Below, one piece after another: positions 17,468 to 24,882 of a stretch of DNA of 64,000 bases (positions are counted from its first letter, which is position 1; each line of letters begins with the position of its first letter). This DNA comes from Chryseobacterium sp. OV279 (GTDB lineage: Bacteria; Bacteroidota; Bacteroidia; Flavobacteriales; Weeksellaceae). The notes below the pieces were generated by a model that saw nothing but the letters and a program-made list of their open reading frames with translations, ran no database searches and was not told where the DNA came from. The stretch is taken from NCBI RefSeq assembly GCF_900128945.1, contig NZ_FQUD01000004.1, positions 124,001 to 188,000 on the forward strand, written 5' to 3'. The translations under genes and the position numbers were made by a program.

Positions 17468-18523
17468 TTAATTGTAATAATCCGATTTTGAAATTTCTTT
17501 CACTTCAGCATTTTTGAATTCAAAATAATAGATGAGATCGCCCATCAGGACTTCTGCTTTATTATTTTTTTCCTCCATATTAAGAGATATCTGAATTAAA
17601 TCACTTTCAAGGATCACTACTTCTTTGCTTTTTACTGTTTTTACAAAATTACCTTTAGCGTTAAAAACTGTTCTGTCATCTAGTTTAGATTTTGGAACAC
17701 CTTTAAAATTGATATGTTCCGATAAATACTTGTACGCAAAATCTGGACTGCGCGGTACTGGAATAATAGTTTTCTCCGGGAAAATATTCGCCAACTTTTT
17801 GAAATTTCTGTCATCCCAAAATGCTTTGTACTTTAACCTGCTTACTAAATTGTCAGCTGAATAGTCAGTTCTATCCATTCCACACCCCGCTGAGAAAACA
17901 TTCAAAACGGAGATGTACAGTATTTTATGCTTATAATATTTCTTTTCTATCTTTTTAAAAATCTGATCTGCCAGCGCATGATAATTATAATTCTTCGTTC
18001 GCGCTAAAAAATCTTCTTCTACTTTTTTTAATTCTTCCGCTGAGTAAAGATGTCTTATTAATGGAAGGCATCCATTCAATTCAACTTTTCCCGCTACCGT
18101 TGGGCATGCATCATCTTTGTCCCAAATACCATCACCATCCATATCCGTCCATGGGCAGCCATTATTTTCTACGGGTCCGTTTACTGTGGGGCATACATCA
18201 TCTTTATCTATAGTACCGTCACCATCTGCATCCGGCCACGGACAACCTTTATTTTCCAAAGGTCCCGCCACTTCAAAACAATGATCATCTGTATCAGGAA
18301 TACCATCACCGTCTGAATCCGGACATCCTTTAAATTCTGCCAATCCCTGCACGTTGGGACATTGATCAAGATAAAACATAACGCCATCGTTATCTTTATC
18401 AGACAGGCAGGTTCTCCGGCTGTTTTCCTTTCTGCATTTTTCAAAGGCATCTTTATCCGTTATTTCCTGGGCATGGAAACAACTTATAACAAAAAATAGT
18501 ACAGCAGATGCTTTGATCTTCAT
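17468..18523 (-). CDS. Thrombospondin type-3 repeat protein, no OmpA domain
   Basis: A 351-residue secreted protein: signal peptide to about residue 18 (VISCFHAQ), then from about 38 to 155 four calcium-binding-type repeats of the thrombospondin-3 class (DKDNDGVMFYLDQCPN, DSDGDGIPDTDDHC, DADGDGTIDKDDVCP, DMDGDGIWDKDDACP). OmpA-like proteins carry such repeats between a barrel and a peptidoglycan-binding domain, but here both are missing. Residues 160-351 form another domain that I do not recognise, with Lys-rich and FRNFKKLANIF-type segments. Location is probably periplasmic or surface. Its start is 22 bp upstream of rnr's stop region, but the two may be independent. Confidence 0.8.
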   Translation of the reverse strand: MKIKASAVLFFVISCFHAQEITDKDAFEKCRKENSRRTCLSDKDNDGVMFYLDQCPNVQGLAEFKGCPDSDGDGIPDTDDHCFEVAGPLENKGCPWPDADGDGTIDKDDVCPTVNGPVENNGCPWTDMDGDGIWDKDDACPTVAGKVELNGCLPLIRHLYSAEELKKVEEDFLARTKNYNYHALADQIFKKIEKKYYKHKILYISVLNVFSAGCGMDRTDYSADNLVSRLKYKAFWDDRNFKKLANIFPEKTIIPVPRSPDFAYKYLSEHINFKGVPKSKLDDRTVFNAKGNFVKTVKSKEVVILESDLIQISLNMEEKNNKAEVLMGDLIYYFEFKNAEVKEISKSDYYN

Positions 18524-18736
18524 TCAGTTTGAAATTTCTTTATTAGTCCTACAGCATCAATTTTCTTTCCAATTTTTTTCAATGGAAACTTTAGTTTGTA
18601 TAAAATTACTACAAATATGGAGAAGAGGGGAGAAAAACCTTTGATTAATATCTTTTAAATATATAAGGTTCGGTATGGAAATAATAGAGGGGTAATTTCT
18701 ATCAGCTGATGCAAATGTACAAAATAAAAAATAAAT

Positions 18737-18764
18737 AAGGCCTGTAATTTGATTTACAGGCCTT
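18737..18764 (-). terminator. Terminator after rpiB
   Basis: Perfect 11-bp stem AAGGCCTGTAA / TTACAGGCCTT with a 6-base loop; on the minus strand it is followed by a T-rich run. It begins 8 bp after the rpiB stop. Confidence 0.85.
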
Positions 18765-18771
18765 TATATTT

Positions 18772-19206
18772 TTAGCAAACAGCAATTTTGTCAACTCTGT
18801 TTTGGTGTCTTCCACCTTCAAAGTCTGTGGATAGAAACTTCTCTGCAATTTCTATGGCCACTTCCTTAGAGATAAATCTCGCAGGCATTGAGATCATATT
18901 CGCATCATTATGCTGTCTGGCAAGCACTGCGATCTCCGGCATCCAGCAAAGCGCGCATCTTATCTTCTGATGTTTGTTGGCTGTAATCTGTACTCCGTTT
19001 CCGCTTCCGCAGATCAAAATTCCCAGTTCATTCTCTCCGTTTTCCACAGAGGTTGCAGCAGGGTGTACGAAGTCCGGATAATCCACACTGTCTGTGGAGA
19101 ACGTTCCAAAATCCTGTACTTCAAATCGTTCTGAAAGAAAGTTCTTAACAATCTCCTTGTATTCATAGCCTGCATGGTCTGCAGCAATAGCTATTTTTCT
19201 TTTCAT
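18772..19206 (-). CDS. rpiB: Ribose 5-phosphate isomerase B
   Basis: A 144-residue LacAB/RpiB protein. Key residues are AADHAGYEYKE (Asp10, His11), the catalytic Cys66 in LICGSGNG, and the phosphate-binding NDANMISM with Arg/His in the C-terminal EGGRHQNRVDKI. It interconverts ribose 5-phosphate and ribulose 5-phosphate in the pentose phosphate pathway. Length and residues are typical. It has an exact -7 box upstream and a terminator downstream, so it is monocistronic, and it marks the left boundary of the non-coding stretch before pgk. Confidence 0.97.
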   Translation of the reverse strand: MKRKIAIAADHAGYEYKEIVKNFLSERFEVQDFGTFSTDSVDYPDFVHPAATSVENGENELGILICGSGNGVQITANKHQKIRCALCWMPEIAVLARQHNDANMISMPARFISKEVAIEIAEKFLSTDFEGGRHQNRVDKIAVC

Positions 19207-19244
19207 AATACCTGTATTAAGTCTTTTTAGATTTTATTTCAAGA

Positions 19245-19252
19245 CAAAGGTA
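19245..19252 (-). promoter_or_regulatory. -7 promoter element of rpiB
   Basis: TACCTTTG on the minus strand, an exact TAnnTTTG match, 38 bp from the rpiB ATG. No TTG was seen at standard spacing. Confidence 0.45.
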
Positions 19253-19259
19253 AGAATAA

Positions 19260-19728
19260 TAACAAAGTCTGTTAGTTAATCGGGGGTAATTTGTTAAAAG
19301 GTCTGTGAATAACTGTGGAAAACTTTTCTCAACTTTCTATTTTTAAAGATGAATTTATTTCGTAATGGGAAATCTATTTCAAAATTTTAACCACAACTTT
19401 CAAATTCTTTTCTTCAGTTACTCCCGAGTTTTTCCATAATTAAATAACTAATAATGGATTTGTGGGAAAGTTATTCACATCTGTTAATAAGTGTGTGAAA
19501 AATCACATTTACAAGATATTACAATGTGAATTAAATATGAATTGAATAAAAATTATTTGTTACCAATTATTTTAGTAAAACTTATCCCCTAAACTAACAA
19601 CACTCAACAACAACTACATTATTCTTTTCTTTAAAGAGAAAAAAATTGTTGATTAGTGGGTGATTGGGTTGGGGGAAAGTTTTCCAAAAGTTTTGTTTTT
19701 GGAGATCTGTTGAAAAAGTTTAAAAGCT
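19260..19728. other. Candidate replication-origin-like region (oriC candidate), non-coding
   Basis: About 550 bp (19207-19760) without a supported gene, strongly AT-rich. It holds 9-mers close to the DnaA box TTATCCACA: TGTGAATAA at 19304-19312 and TGTGGAAAA at 19314-19322 (one mismatch each), TTATTCACA at 19471-19479 (one mismatch), TGTTAATAA at 19482-19490 and TTATCCCCT at 19582-19590 (two mismatches each). The context is the parS pair about 3 and 5 kb away and mnmG, often an origin neighbour. It is only a candidate, because the boxes are degenerate and no dnaA gene is in the window. Confidence 0.45.
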
Positions 19729-19736
19729 TACATTTG
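19710..19736 (+). promoter_or_regulatory. Promoter of pgk
   Basis: TTG at 19710-19712, a 16-bp spacer and TACATTTG at 19729-19736, an exact -7 match. The ATG is 24 bp downstream. Confidence 0.6.
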
Positions 19737-19760
19737 TGAAACGAAAATTCAACGATACTT

Positions 19761-20951
19761 ATGAAAACAATCAATGATTTCAATTTTAAAGACAAGAAGG
19801 CTCTGGTAAGAGTGGACTTTAATGTTCCGCAGGATGATCAGCTGAAAGTGACAGACAATACAAGAATCACGGCTGTAAAACCGACGGTTGAAAAAATTCT
19901 TAATGATGGAGGTTCTGTGATCCTGATGACACACCTGGGAAGACCAAAAGGTGAAGTGAAGGATGAGTTTTCTCTTAAGCATATCGTAGATGAAGTTTCC
20001 AGCGTTCTTGGAAAGGAAGTGAAGTTTGTGGATGAATGTATCGGAGAAAGGGCTGAAAAGGCTGCTTCTGAGCTTCAGCCGGGAGAGATCCTGCTGCTGG
20101 AGAACCTGCGTTTCCACAATGAGGAAGAGAAAGGGGATGAAGGATTTGCTGAGGAGCTTTCTAAGTTGGGTGATGCTTTTGTAAACGATGCTTTCGGTAC
20201 TGCACACAGAGCGCATGCTTCCACAGCTGTGATTGCTCAATATTTCGAATCAACTAAGTTTTTCGGTTTACTGATGGCTAAAGAGCTTCAGGCTATTGAT
20301 AAAGTTTTAAGAAAAGGAGAAAGACCTGTAACTGCGATACTTGGAGGTTCTAAAGTTTCAACTAAAATTACCATTATAGAAAATATCCTTCCTGCCATAG
20401 ATAATCTGATCATTGGAGGAGGTATGGCGTTTACTTTTATTAAAGCTTTAGGCGGAAAAATTGGAAACTCATTGGTAGAAGAGGATAAACTTCCTTTGGC
20501 TCTTGAGATCTTAGGAAAAGCAAAAGAGCACCAGGTAAAAGTATATCTTCCTTCGGATGCTATCATTGCTGAAGGTTTCAATAATGATGCGGAAAGAAAA
20601 GAAGCAGATATCTATGCAATTCCTGAAGGATGGATGGGACTTGACGCCGGTCACAAATCAAGAGATCAGTTCAATGATGTTCTTCTAAATTCCAGAACCA
20701 TTCTTTGGAACGGTCCGATCGGAGTTTTTGAAATGTCCAACTTTGCAGGAGGAACCATTGCTCTTGGAGAGAGTATTGCTGAAGCTACAAAATTGGGTGC
20801 GTTCTCTCTAGTAGGGGGAGGTGACAGTGTTGCTTTTGTGAAGCAGTTCGGTTACGGAGAAAAAGTGAGTTATGTTTCTACCGGTGGAGGAGCGATGTTG
20901 GAAAGTCTGGAAGGTTTGGAACTTCCCGGAGTTGCTGCCATTAACAAATAG
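19761..20951 (+). CDS. pgk: Phosphoglycerate kinase
   Basis: A 396-residue PGK at the normal length. The N-terminal domain has RVDFNVPQDD, the ILMTHLGRPKG motif and the substrate-binding Arg region; the C-terminal nucleotide-binding domain has LGGSKVSTK, GGGMAFTF, WNGPIGVFE and GGGDSVAF. The enzyme transfers phosphate between 1,3-bisphosphoglycerate and ADP in glycolysis. It is monocistronic, with its own promoter and a strong terminator at 20974. It is flanked on both sides by unusually long non-coding DNA, which is odd for a housekeeping gene. Confidence 0.98.
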   Translation: MKTINDFNFKDKKALVRVDFNVPQDDQLKVTDNTRITAVKPTVEKILNDGGSVILMTHLGRPKGEVKDEFSLKHIVDEVSSVLGKEVKFVDECIGERAEKAASELQPGEILLLENLRFHNEEEKGDEGFAEELSKLGDAFVNDAFGTAHRAHASTAVIAQYFESTKFFGLLMAKELQAIDKVLRKGERPVTAILGGSKVSTKITIIENILPAIDNLIIGGGMAFTFIKALGGKIGNSLVEEDKLPLALEILGKAKEHQVKVYLPSDAIIAEGFNNDAERKEADIYAIPEGWMGLDAGHKSRDQFNDVLLNSRTILWNGPIGVFEMSNFAGGTIALGESIAEATKLGAFSLVGGGDSVAFVKQFGYGEKVSYVSTGGGAMLESLEGLELPGVAAINK

Positions 20952-20973
20952 ATTTTAATTTTTATTATATAGG

Positions 20974-21000
20974 AGACCGTCATTGCTGACGGTCTTTTTA
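20974..21000 (+). terminator. Terminator of pgk
   Basis: Perfect 9-bp stem AGACCGTCA / TGACGGTCT, loop TTGC, followed by a T-run. It begins 23 bp after the pgk stop. Confidence 0.9.
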
Positions 21001-21508
21001 TTTTATCTCTGACAAATTTTTTAAAGTGATCTTTTTTCTTGGAATTTTAAATTTTATGATTAAAATAATTGATTTCGGAAAATCAGTATCCAATTTCCGA
21101 ATTTGTTAGGAAGATGTGGATATCGGCTATTTTTTGTAAATCGTTAAAATTCGTTCAAAAAAAGAAAATATAAAATTTTTTTTGTGTCTCCATTTTTCCA
21201 CGTGACAGTTTTTTTTGAATGTATCCTTAATTTTAAAAAAGTAAGGTGAGTAGCCCAACTTTTGTAAATTTCTATCATTTTTGTGAATTAACAGTTTTTC
21301 CAATTTATTTTAAAAATTTAAACTCTCTGAAAATATTTAAAAGTCTATAAATTAGAGAAGTCTCATATTTAGTTTTATTTTTCTTTCTTCAATTTTTTAA
21401 TCTAGGCTTAAATCTCAAAAATAAAACCCGGAAGAATCTCCGGGTTTTTGTTTTTTATGGCAAAATAGGTGAAAATTGGCCTTCAGAAATGGCTCAAAAA
21501 TCGATTTT
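21001..21508. other. AT-rich non-coding stretch right of pgk
   Basis: No gene is supported in this roughly 500-bp stretch. It holds TGTGGATAT (21115-21123, one mismatch from the DnaA box), TTTTCCACG (21194-21202), a degenerate parS-like CACGTG block (21194-21209), homopolymeric A/T runs and a hairpin terminator near its right end. Together with the region left of pgk it could belong to a replication origin. Confidence 0.4.
21423..21448. terminator. Terminator of the methyltransferase gene; T-run on both strands
   Basis: 9-bp stem AAAACCCGG / CCGGGTTTT with an 8-base loop. It lies 61 bp after the stop of the minus-strand methyltransferase gene and has T-rich runs on both strands. The plus-strand run is long although no plus-strand gene is seen before it. 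Confidence 0.75.
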
Positions 21509-22330
21509 CTATCTTTTTTCGATAATGTATATCAAACTTGAAAATTCGTTCGAAAAAAGCGCCTTTACGTTAGAAATTGTTCCGTAGATGACTGCTTTTA
21601 GCCAAAAAAGTGGTGATTTCTTGTATTTTTCGCTCAACATAGAGATGTAAAAGGAGTCCAACACCAAAGGTTTGATTTTTCTCATTTTCCAGTCCGGTTT
21701 CTTAGAAATTAAATTTTCCATACCATTTTTGGAGAAATGATAAATATGTCGCGGTACATCGTACGCTGCCCAATATTCTTTGTAATGTTTGGCATCATAA
21801 GAAGTGGGGTTGGGAACAGCAATTATTAAAAGTCCTTTGTCTTTTAATTTCCCGTGAAATATTTTCAGCATTTCATCCTGATTCTCTACATGTTCAAAAA
21901 CATGCCATAAAGTGATGGCATCTAAGCTATGATCAGGAATTTTTTGAATATTATCAATAACCTTTGCTTTAGCTATTTTGTTGAGAGCAGCTTTTCTTGC
22001 ATCAGCGTCAGGTTCGAAACCAAAAGTTTCAAAATCTTCTTCTATATACTTTACAAATTCTCCGGCTCCGCAACCATAATCCAAAACTTTTGCTCCTTTT
22101 TTTATTCTGTCGGCAAGAATATTTTTCTTGTATTGCAGATTAAAGGACTGCAGAAATTTGTATAGTTTTTCTTTAAAGCTTCCTGAATCCTGGTGGTGGG
22201 AAATATAATCTTCGCTTTCATAATATTTGGAAATATTGGATGGAATAGGGGTGGTCTTGAAAACTCCTTTTGTTTCTGTTTCTTTTATTTCAAATATTTC
22301 CTGTGAAAGAAAATGATCCTTTATTCTCAT
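21509..22330 (-). CDS. Class I SAM-dependent methyltransferase
   Basis: A 273-residue protein. The SAM-binding motif I is VLDYGCGAGEFVKYIEE (about residues 86-102); motif II/post I is TFGFEPDADARKAA; LDAITLWHVFEHVENQDEML and LIIAVPNPTSYDAKHYKEYWAAYDVPRHIYHFS follow, the pattern of Methyltransf_23-type enzymes that act on glycans, lipids or small molecules. The N-terminal 60 residues are variable and may bind the acceptor. The acceptor cannot be inferred. It is followed on the minus strand by its own terminator, and its start lies about 90 bp from the mnmG-proximal parS site. Confidence 0.85.
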   Translation of the reverse strand: MRIKDHFLSQEIFEIKETETKGVFKTTPIPSNISKYYESEDYISHHQDSGSFKEKLYKFLQSFNLQYKKNILADRIKKGAKVLDYGCGAGEFVKYIEEDFETFGFEPDADARKAALNKIAKAKVIDNIQKIPDHSLDAITLWHVFEHVENQDEMLKIFHGKLKDKGLLIIAVPNPTSYDAKHYKEYWAAYDVPRHIYHFSKNGMENLISKKPDWKMRKIKPLVLDSFYISMLSEKYKKSPLFWLKAVIYGTISNVKALFSNEFSSLIYIIEKR

Positions 22331-22418
22331 TGAATTGATATCTTGATATTTTAAAATTAAGGTATTTAGAGATCCGATTTAACGCATATAAATACCTTAA
22401 TTTTTGCTTTTAATTTAC

Positions 22419-22440
22419 AAATGTTTCACGTGAAACATTT
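22419..22440. promoter_or_regulatory. parS centromere-like site, downstream of mnmG
   Basis: A perfect 22-bp palindrome with the core TGTTTCACGTGAAACA at 22422-22437, matching the canonical 16-bp parS sequence bound by ParB. It lies 5 bp beyond the stop codon of mnmG. A second identical copy is upstream of the gene. ParB itself is not encoded in the window. Confidence 0.85.
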
Positions 22441-22445
22441 TTGAT

Positions 22446-24308
22446 TTAACGTCCTAAATAGACCAGTAAAACGTTTATATCGGCCGGAGAAACGCCACTG
22501 ATTCTTCCTGCCTGTGCAATGGTCTTAGGTCTTACATTAGACATTTTCTGTTTTGCTTCTGAAGAAAGGCTTGAAAGGCTTTTATAATCAAAATCTTCCG
22601 GAATTTTTATATTTTCCAGACGGTTAAGCTTGGCTACATTCTCCTTTTCTTTTTCAATATACCCTTTGTATTTGATATTGATCTCTGCCTGCTCTCTGAT
22701 CTCCTCGTCGTATTGAGAAGAAAACTCCTTAATAGTATCGATGGCATCAAGTTTATCCAGCGTAATATTAGGTCTGGTAAGGAATTGTGCTGCTCTGTAA
22801 GCCTGATCTACAGGGTTACTATCGATAGTTTCCAGAATAGGATTGATGACACCTGGCTTTAAAGAAGTTTCTCTTAAAAATGACTCAAGTTCCTGACTCT
22901 TAGCTACTTTCGTTTCAACTTTTCTTAATCTGTCTTCTTTTGCAAGACCTAGATGATAAGCTTTTTCAGTCAGTCTGATATCAGCGTTATCCTGTCTTAG
23001 TAAAAGTCTGTATTCTGCACGGGAAGTGAACATTCTATAGGGCTCTTCAGTTCCTTTTGTAATCAAATCATCAATCAGTACGCCGATATAGGCTTCATCT
23101 CTGTTCAGGATGAAATCTTCTTTATCGTGTACTTTATTATGGGCATTGATTCCGGCAATTAATCCCTGTCCTGCAGCTTCTTCATAGCCTGTAGTTCCAT
23201 TGATCTGTCCGGCAAAATATAAATTGTCGATCAGTTTGGTTTCTAAAGTATGTTTTAGCTGGGTAGGAGGGAAGTAGTCATATTCAATAGCATAACCCGG
23301 ACGGAACACTTTTACATTTTCAAAACCTGGGATATGTTTCATAGCTTTGATCTGTACATCTTCAGGAAGAGAAGAGCTGAATCCGTTGACGTAGATTTCT
23401 ACAGTTCTCCATCCTTCCGGTTCTACGAAAAGCTGATGTCTTGTTCTTTCTGCAAAACGGTTGATTTTATCTTCAATACTTGGACAGTATCTAGGACCTA
23501 AACTTTGAATCGTACCATTAAACATTGGGCTTCTGTCGAAACCTTCGCGAAGAATATCATGTACAGTTTCATTGGTATAAACGATATGACAGCTTAACTG
23601 TTTTGTTAATTTCGGAGTATCCGTGTAGCTGAACTTCTGAGGTTTTTCATCTCCTTTCTGTTCTTCCATTTTAGAATAATCAAGACTTCTTCCGTCTACT
23701 CGGGGAGGAGTTCCTGTTTTCATTCTTCCGGCTTCGAAACCTAAACTTACCAATTGTTCGGTAATTCCGAATGCTCTTGGTTCGCCCATTCTTCCTCCAC
23801 CCAATTGTTTATCTCCAACGTGAATCAATCCGTTAAGAAATGTTCCGTTGGTAAGAACAACTGATTTACTTTTTATCTCAATTCCTAAAGAAGTAACAAC
23901 TCCGGTCACCTTATTATTTTCTACAATAAGCTGTTTCACCATGTCCTGAAAAAAATCAAGATTGGGTGTATTTTCTAATGCCAATCTCCACTCTTCTGCA
24001 AAAAGCATTCTGTCATTTTGAGTTCTTGGAGACCACATCGCAGGGCCTTTGGAAAGGTTCAGCATTTTGAACTGAATCGCGGATTTATCTGCTATAATTC
24101 CGGAGTATCCTCCCATAGCATCAATCTCTCTTACGATCTGTCCTTTTGCGATTCCTCCCATTGCCGGGTTGCAGCTCATCTGTCCGATGGTCTGCATATT
24201 CATGGTAACAAGTAGGGTCTTTGAACCCAGGTTCGCGGCAGCTGCTGCAGCTTCACAACCTGCGTGTCCGGCACCTACTACGATTACGTCATATGTATCT
24301 GAAATCAT
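22446..24308 (-). CDS. mnmG: tRNA uridine-5-carboxymethylaminomethyl(34) synthesis enzyme MnmG
   Basis: A 620-residue FAD-dependent enzyme. The dinucleotide-binding motif VVGAGHAGCEAAAAAANLG is at about residues 10-28; the conserved CNPAMGGIAKG, GTFLNGLIHVG, GMGRM-type and YCPSIEDKI motifs and the C-terminal helical domain (ISGVSPADINVLLVYLGR) follow. With MnmE it modifies U34 of tRNAs. The gene is the former gidA, often near oriC. Here it is bracketed by two perfect parS sites. MnmA, which acts on the same base, is encoded at 55.5 kb. Confidence 0.97.
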   Translation of the reverse strand: MISDTYDVIVVGAGHAGCEAAAAAANLGSKTLLVTMNMQTIGQMSCNPAMGGIAKGQIVREIDAMGGYSGIIADKSAIQFKMLNLSKGPAMWSPRTQNDRMLFAEEWRLALENTPNLDFFQDMVKQLIVENNKVTGVVTSLGIEIKSKSVVLTNGTFLNGLIHVGDKQLGGGRMGEPRAFGITEQLVSLGFEAGRMKTGTPPRVDGRSLDYSKMEEQKGDEKPQKFSYTDTPKLTKQLSCHIVYTNETVHDILREGFDRSPMFNGTIQSLGPRYCPSIEDKINRFAERTRHQLFVEPEGWRTVEIYVNGFSSSLPEDVQIKAMKHIPGFENVKVFRPGYAIEYDYFPPTQLKHTLETKLIDNLYFAGQINGTTGYEEAAGQGLIAGINAHNKVHDKEDFILNRDEAYIGVLIDDLITKGTEEPYRMFTSRAEYRLLLRQDNADIRLTEKAYHLGLAKEDRLRKVETKVAKSQELESFLRETSLKPGVINPILETIDSNPVDQAYRAAQFLTRPNITLDKLDAIDTIKEFSSQYDEEIREQAEINIKYKGYIEKEKENVAKLNRLENIKIPEDFDYKSLSSLSSEAKQKMSNVRPKTIAQAGRISGVSPADINVLLVYLGR

Positions 24309-24352
24309 TTTTATATTGCTTATTTAAAGCCTTTAATTTTAATATTTTCCAT

Positions 24353-24374
24353 AAATGTTTCACGTGAAACATTT
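24353..24374. promoter_or_regulatory. parS centromere-like site, upstream of mnmG
   Basis: The same perfect 22-bp palindrome as at 22419-22440, core TGTTTCACGTGAAACA at 24356-24371. It lies 44 bp upstream of the mnmG ATG, between mnmG and ybeY. Two copies so close together fit a ParB loading centre near the chromosome origin. Confidence 0.85.
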
Positions 24375-24455
24375 TTAGAGAATGCACTCCAGGTGAGTTG
24401 TAATTCTATCTAGCTTTAAGCACTTTACGAATTGCTTCTTAAGTGATTCTTCAAT

Positions 24456-24878
24456 TTATTCAGGATTTAAATCTCTGAACTTAGCCAGATAAAAATCTTC
24501 CATTCTGCGCATCTCTTTCTCCTCTTCTTCTGTCTTATCCTTGTATCCTGCGAGGTGAAGAATGCCATGGGCGAGTACCCTTTTTAATTCTTCTTCGTAA
24601 TCTCTGGATAGAGTAGAAGCGTTGTCTGAAATTCGCTGCAAAGATACGAAAATCTCTCCGCTTATTGTTTTGCCTTTTACATAATCGAAAGTGATGATAT
24701 CGGTATAATAATCATGCTGCAGATAATCCTGATTGATCTTAAGCAGATATTCGTCATCGCAGAAAATATAATTGATTTCGCCTGTTTTTTTTCCTTCTGA
24801 AAGAATGATATCTTCCAGCCATTTTTGATAATCTGTACTGACAGATTCCTGTAAGTTTTCGTAAAAAAATTGTATCAT
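24456..24878 (-). CDS. ybeY: rRNA maturation RNase YbeY
   Basis: A 140-residue protein with the YbeY fold: DYYTDIITFDYVKGKTISGEIFVS, and the zinc site AHGILHLAGYKDKTEEEEKEM with His104 and His108. The usual third histidine of the HGxLHLxGYDH motif is replaced: the sequence reads GYKD (Lys113, Asp114). This variant is, to my recollection, common in Bacteroidota; the metal may be bound differently. YbeY is an endoribonuclease acting on the 3' end of 16S rRNA. It is the last gene of a run starting with murF-alr, only 4 bp after the lipase-like gene. Confidence 0.93.
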   Translation of the reverse strand: MIQFFYENLQESVSTDYQKWLEDIILSEGKKTGEINYIFCDDEYLLKINQDYLQHDYYTDIITFDYVKGKTISGEIFVSLQRISDNASTLSRDYEEELKRVLAHGILHLAGYKDKTEEEEKEMRRMEDFYLAKFRDLNPE

Positions 24879-24882
24879 TGTA

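Noticed and set aside
21194..21209. Third parS site next to pgk
   Set aside because: Only the central CACGTG and a few flanking bases match (11-12 of 16), not enough to claim a site.
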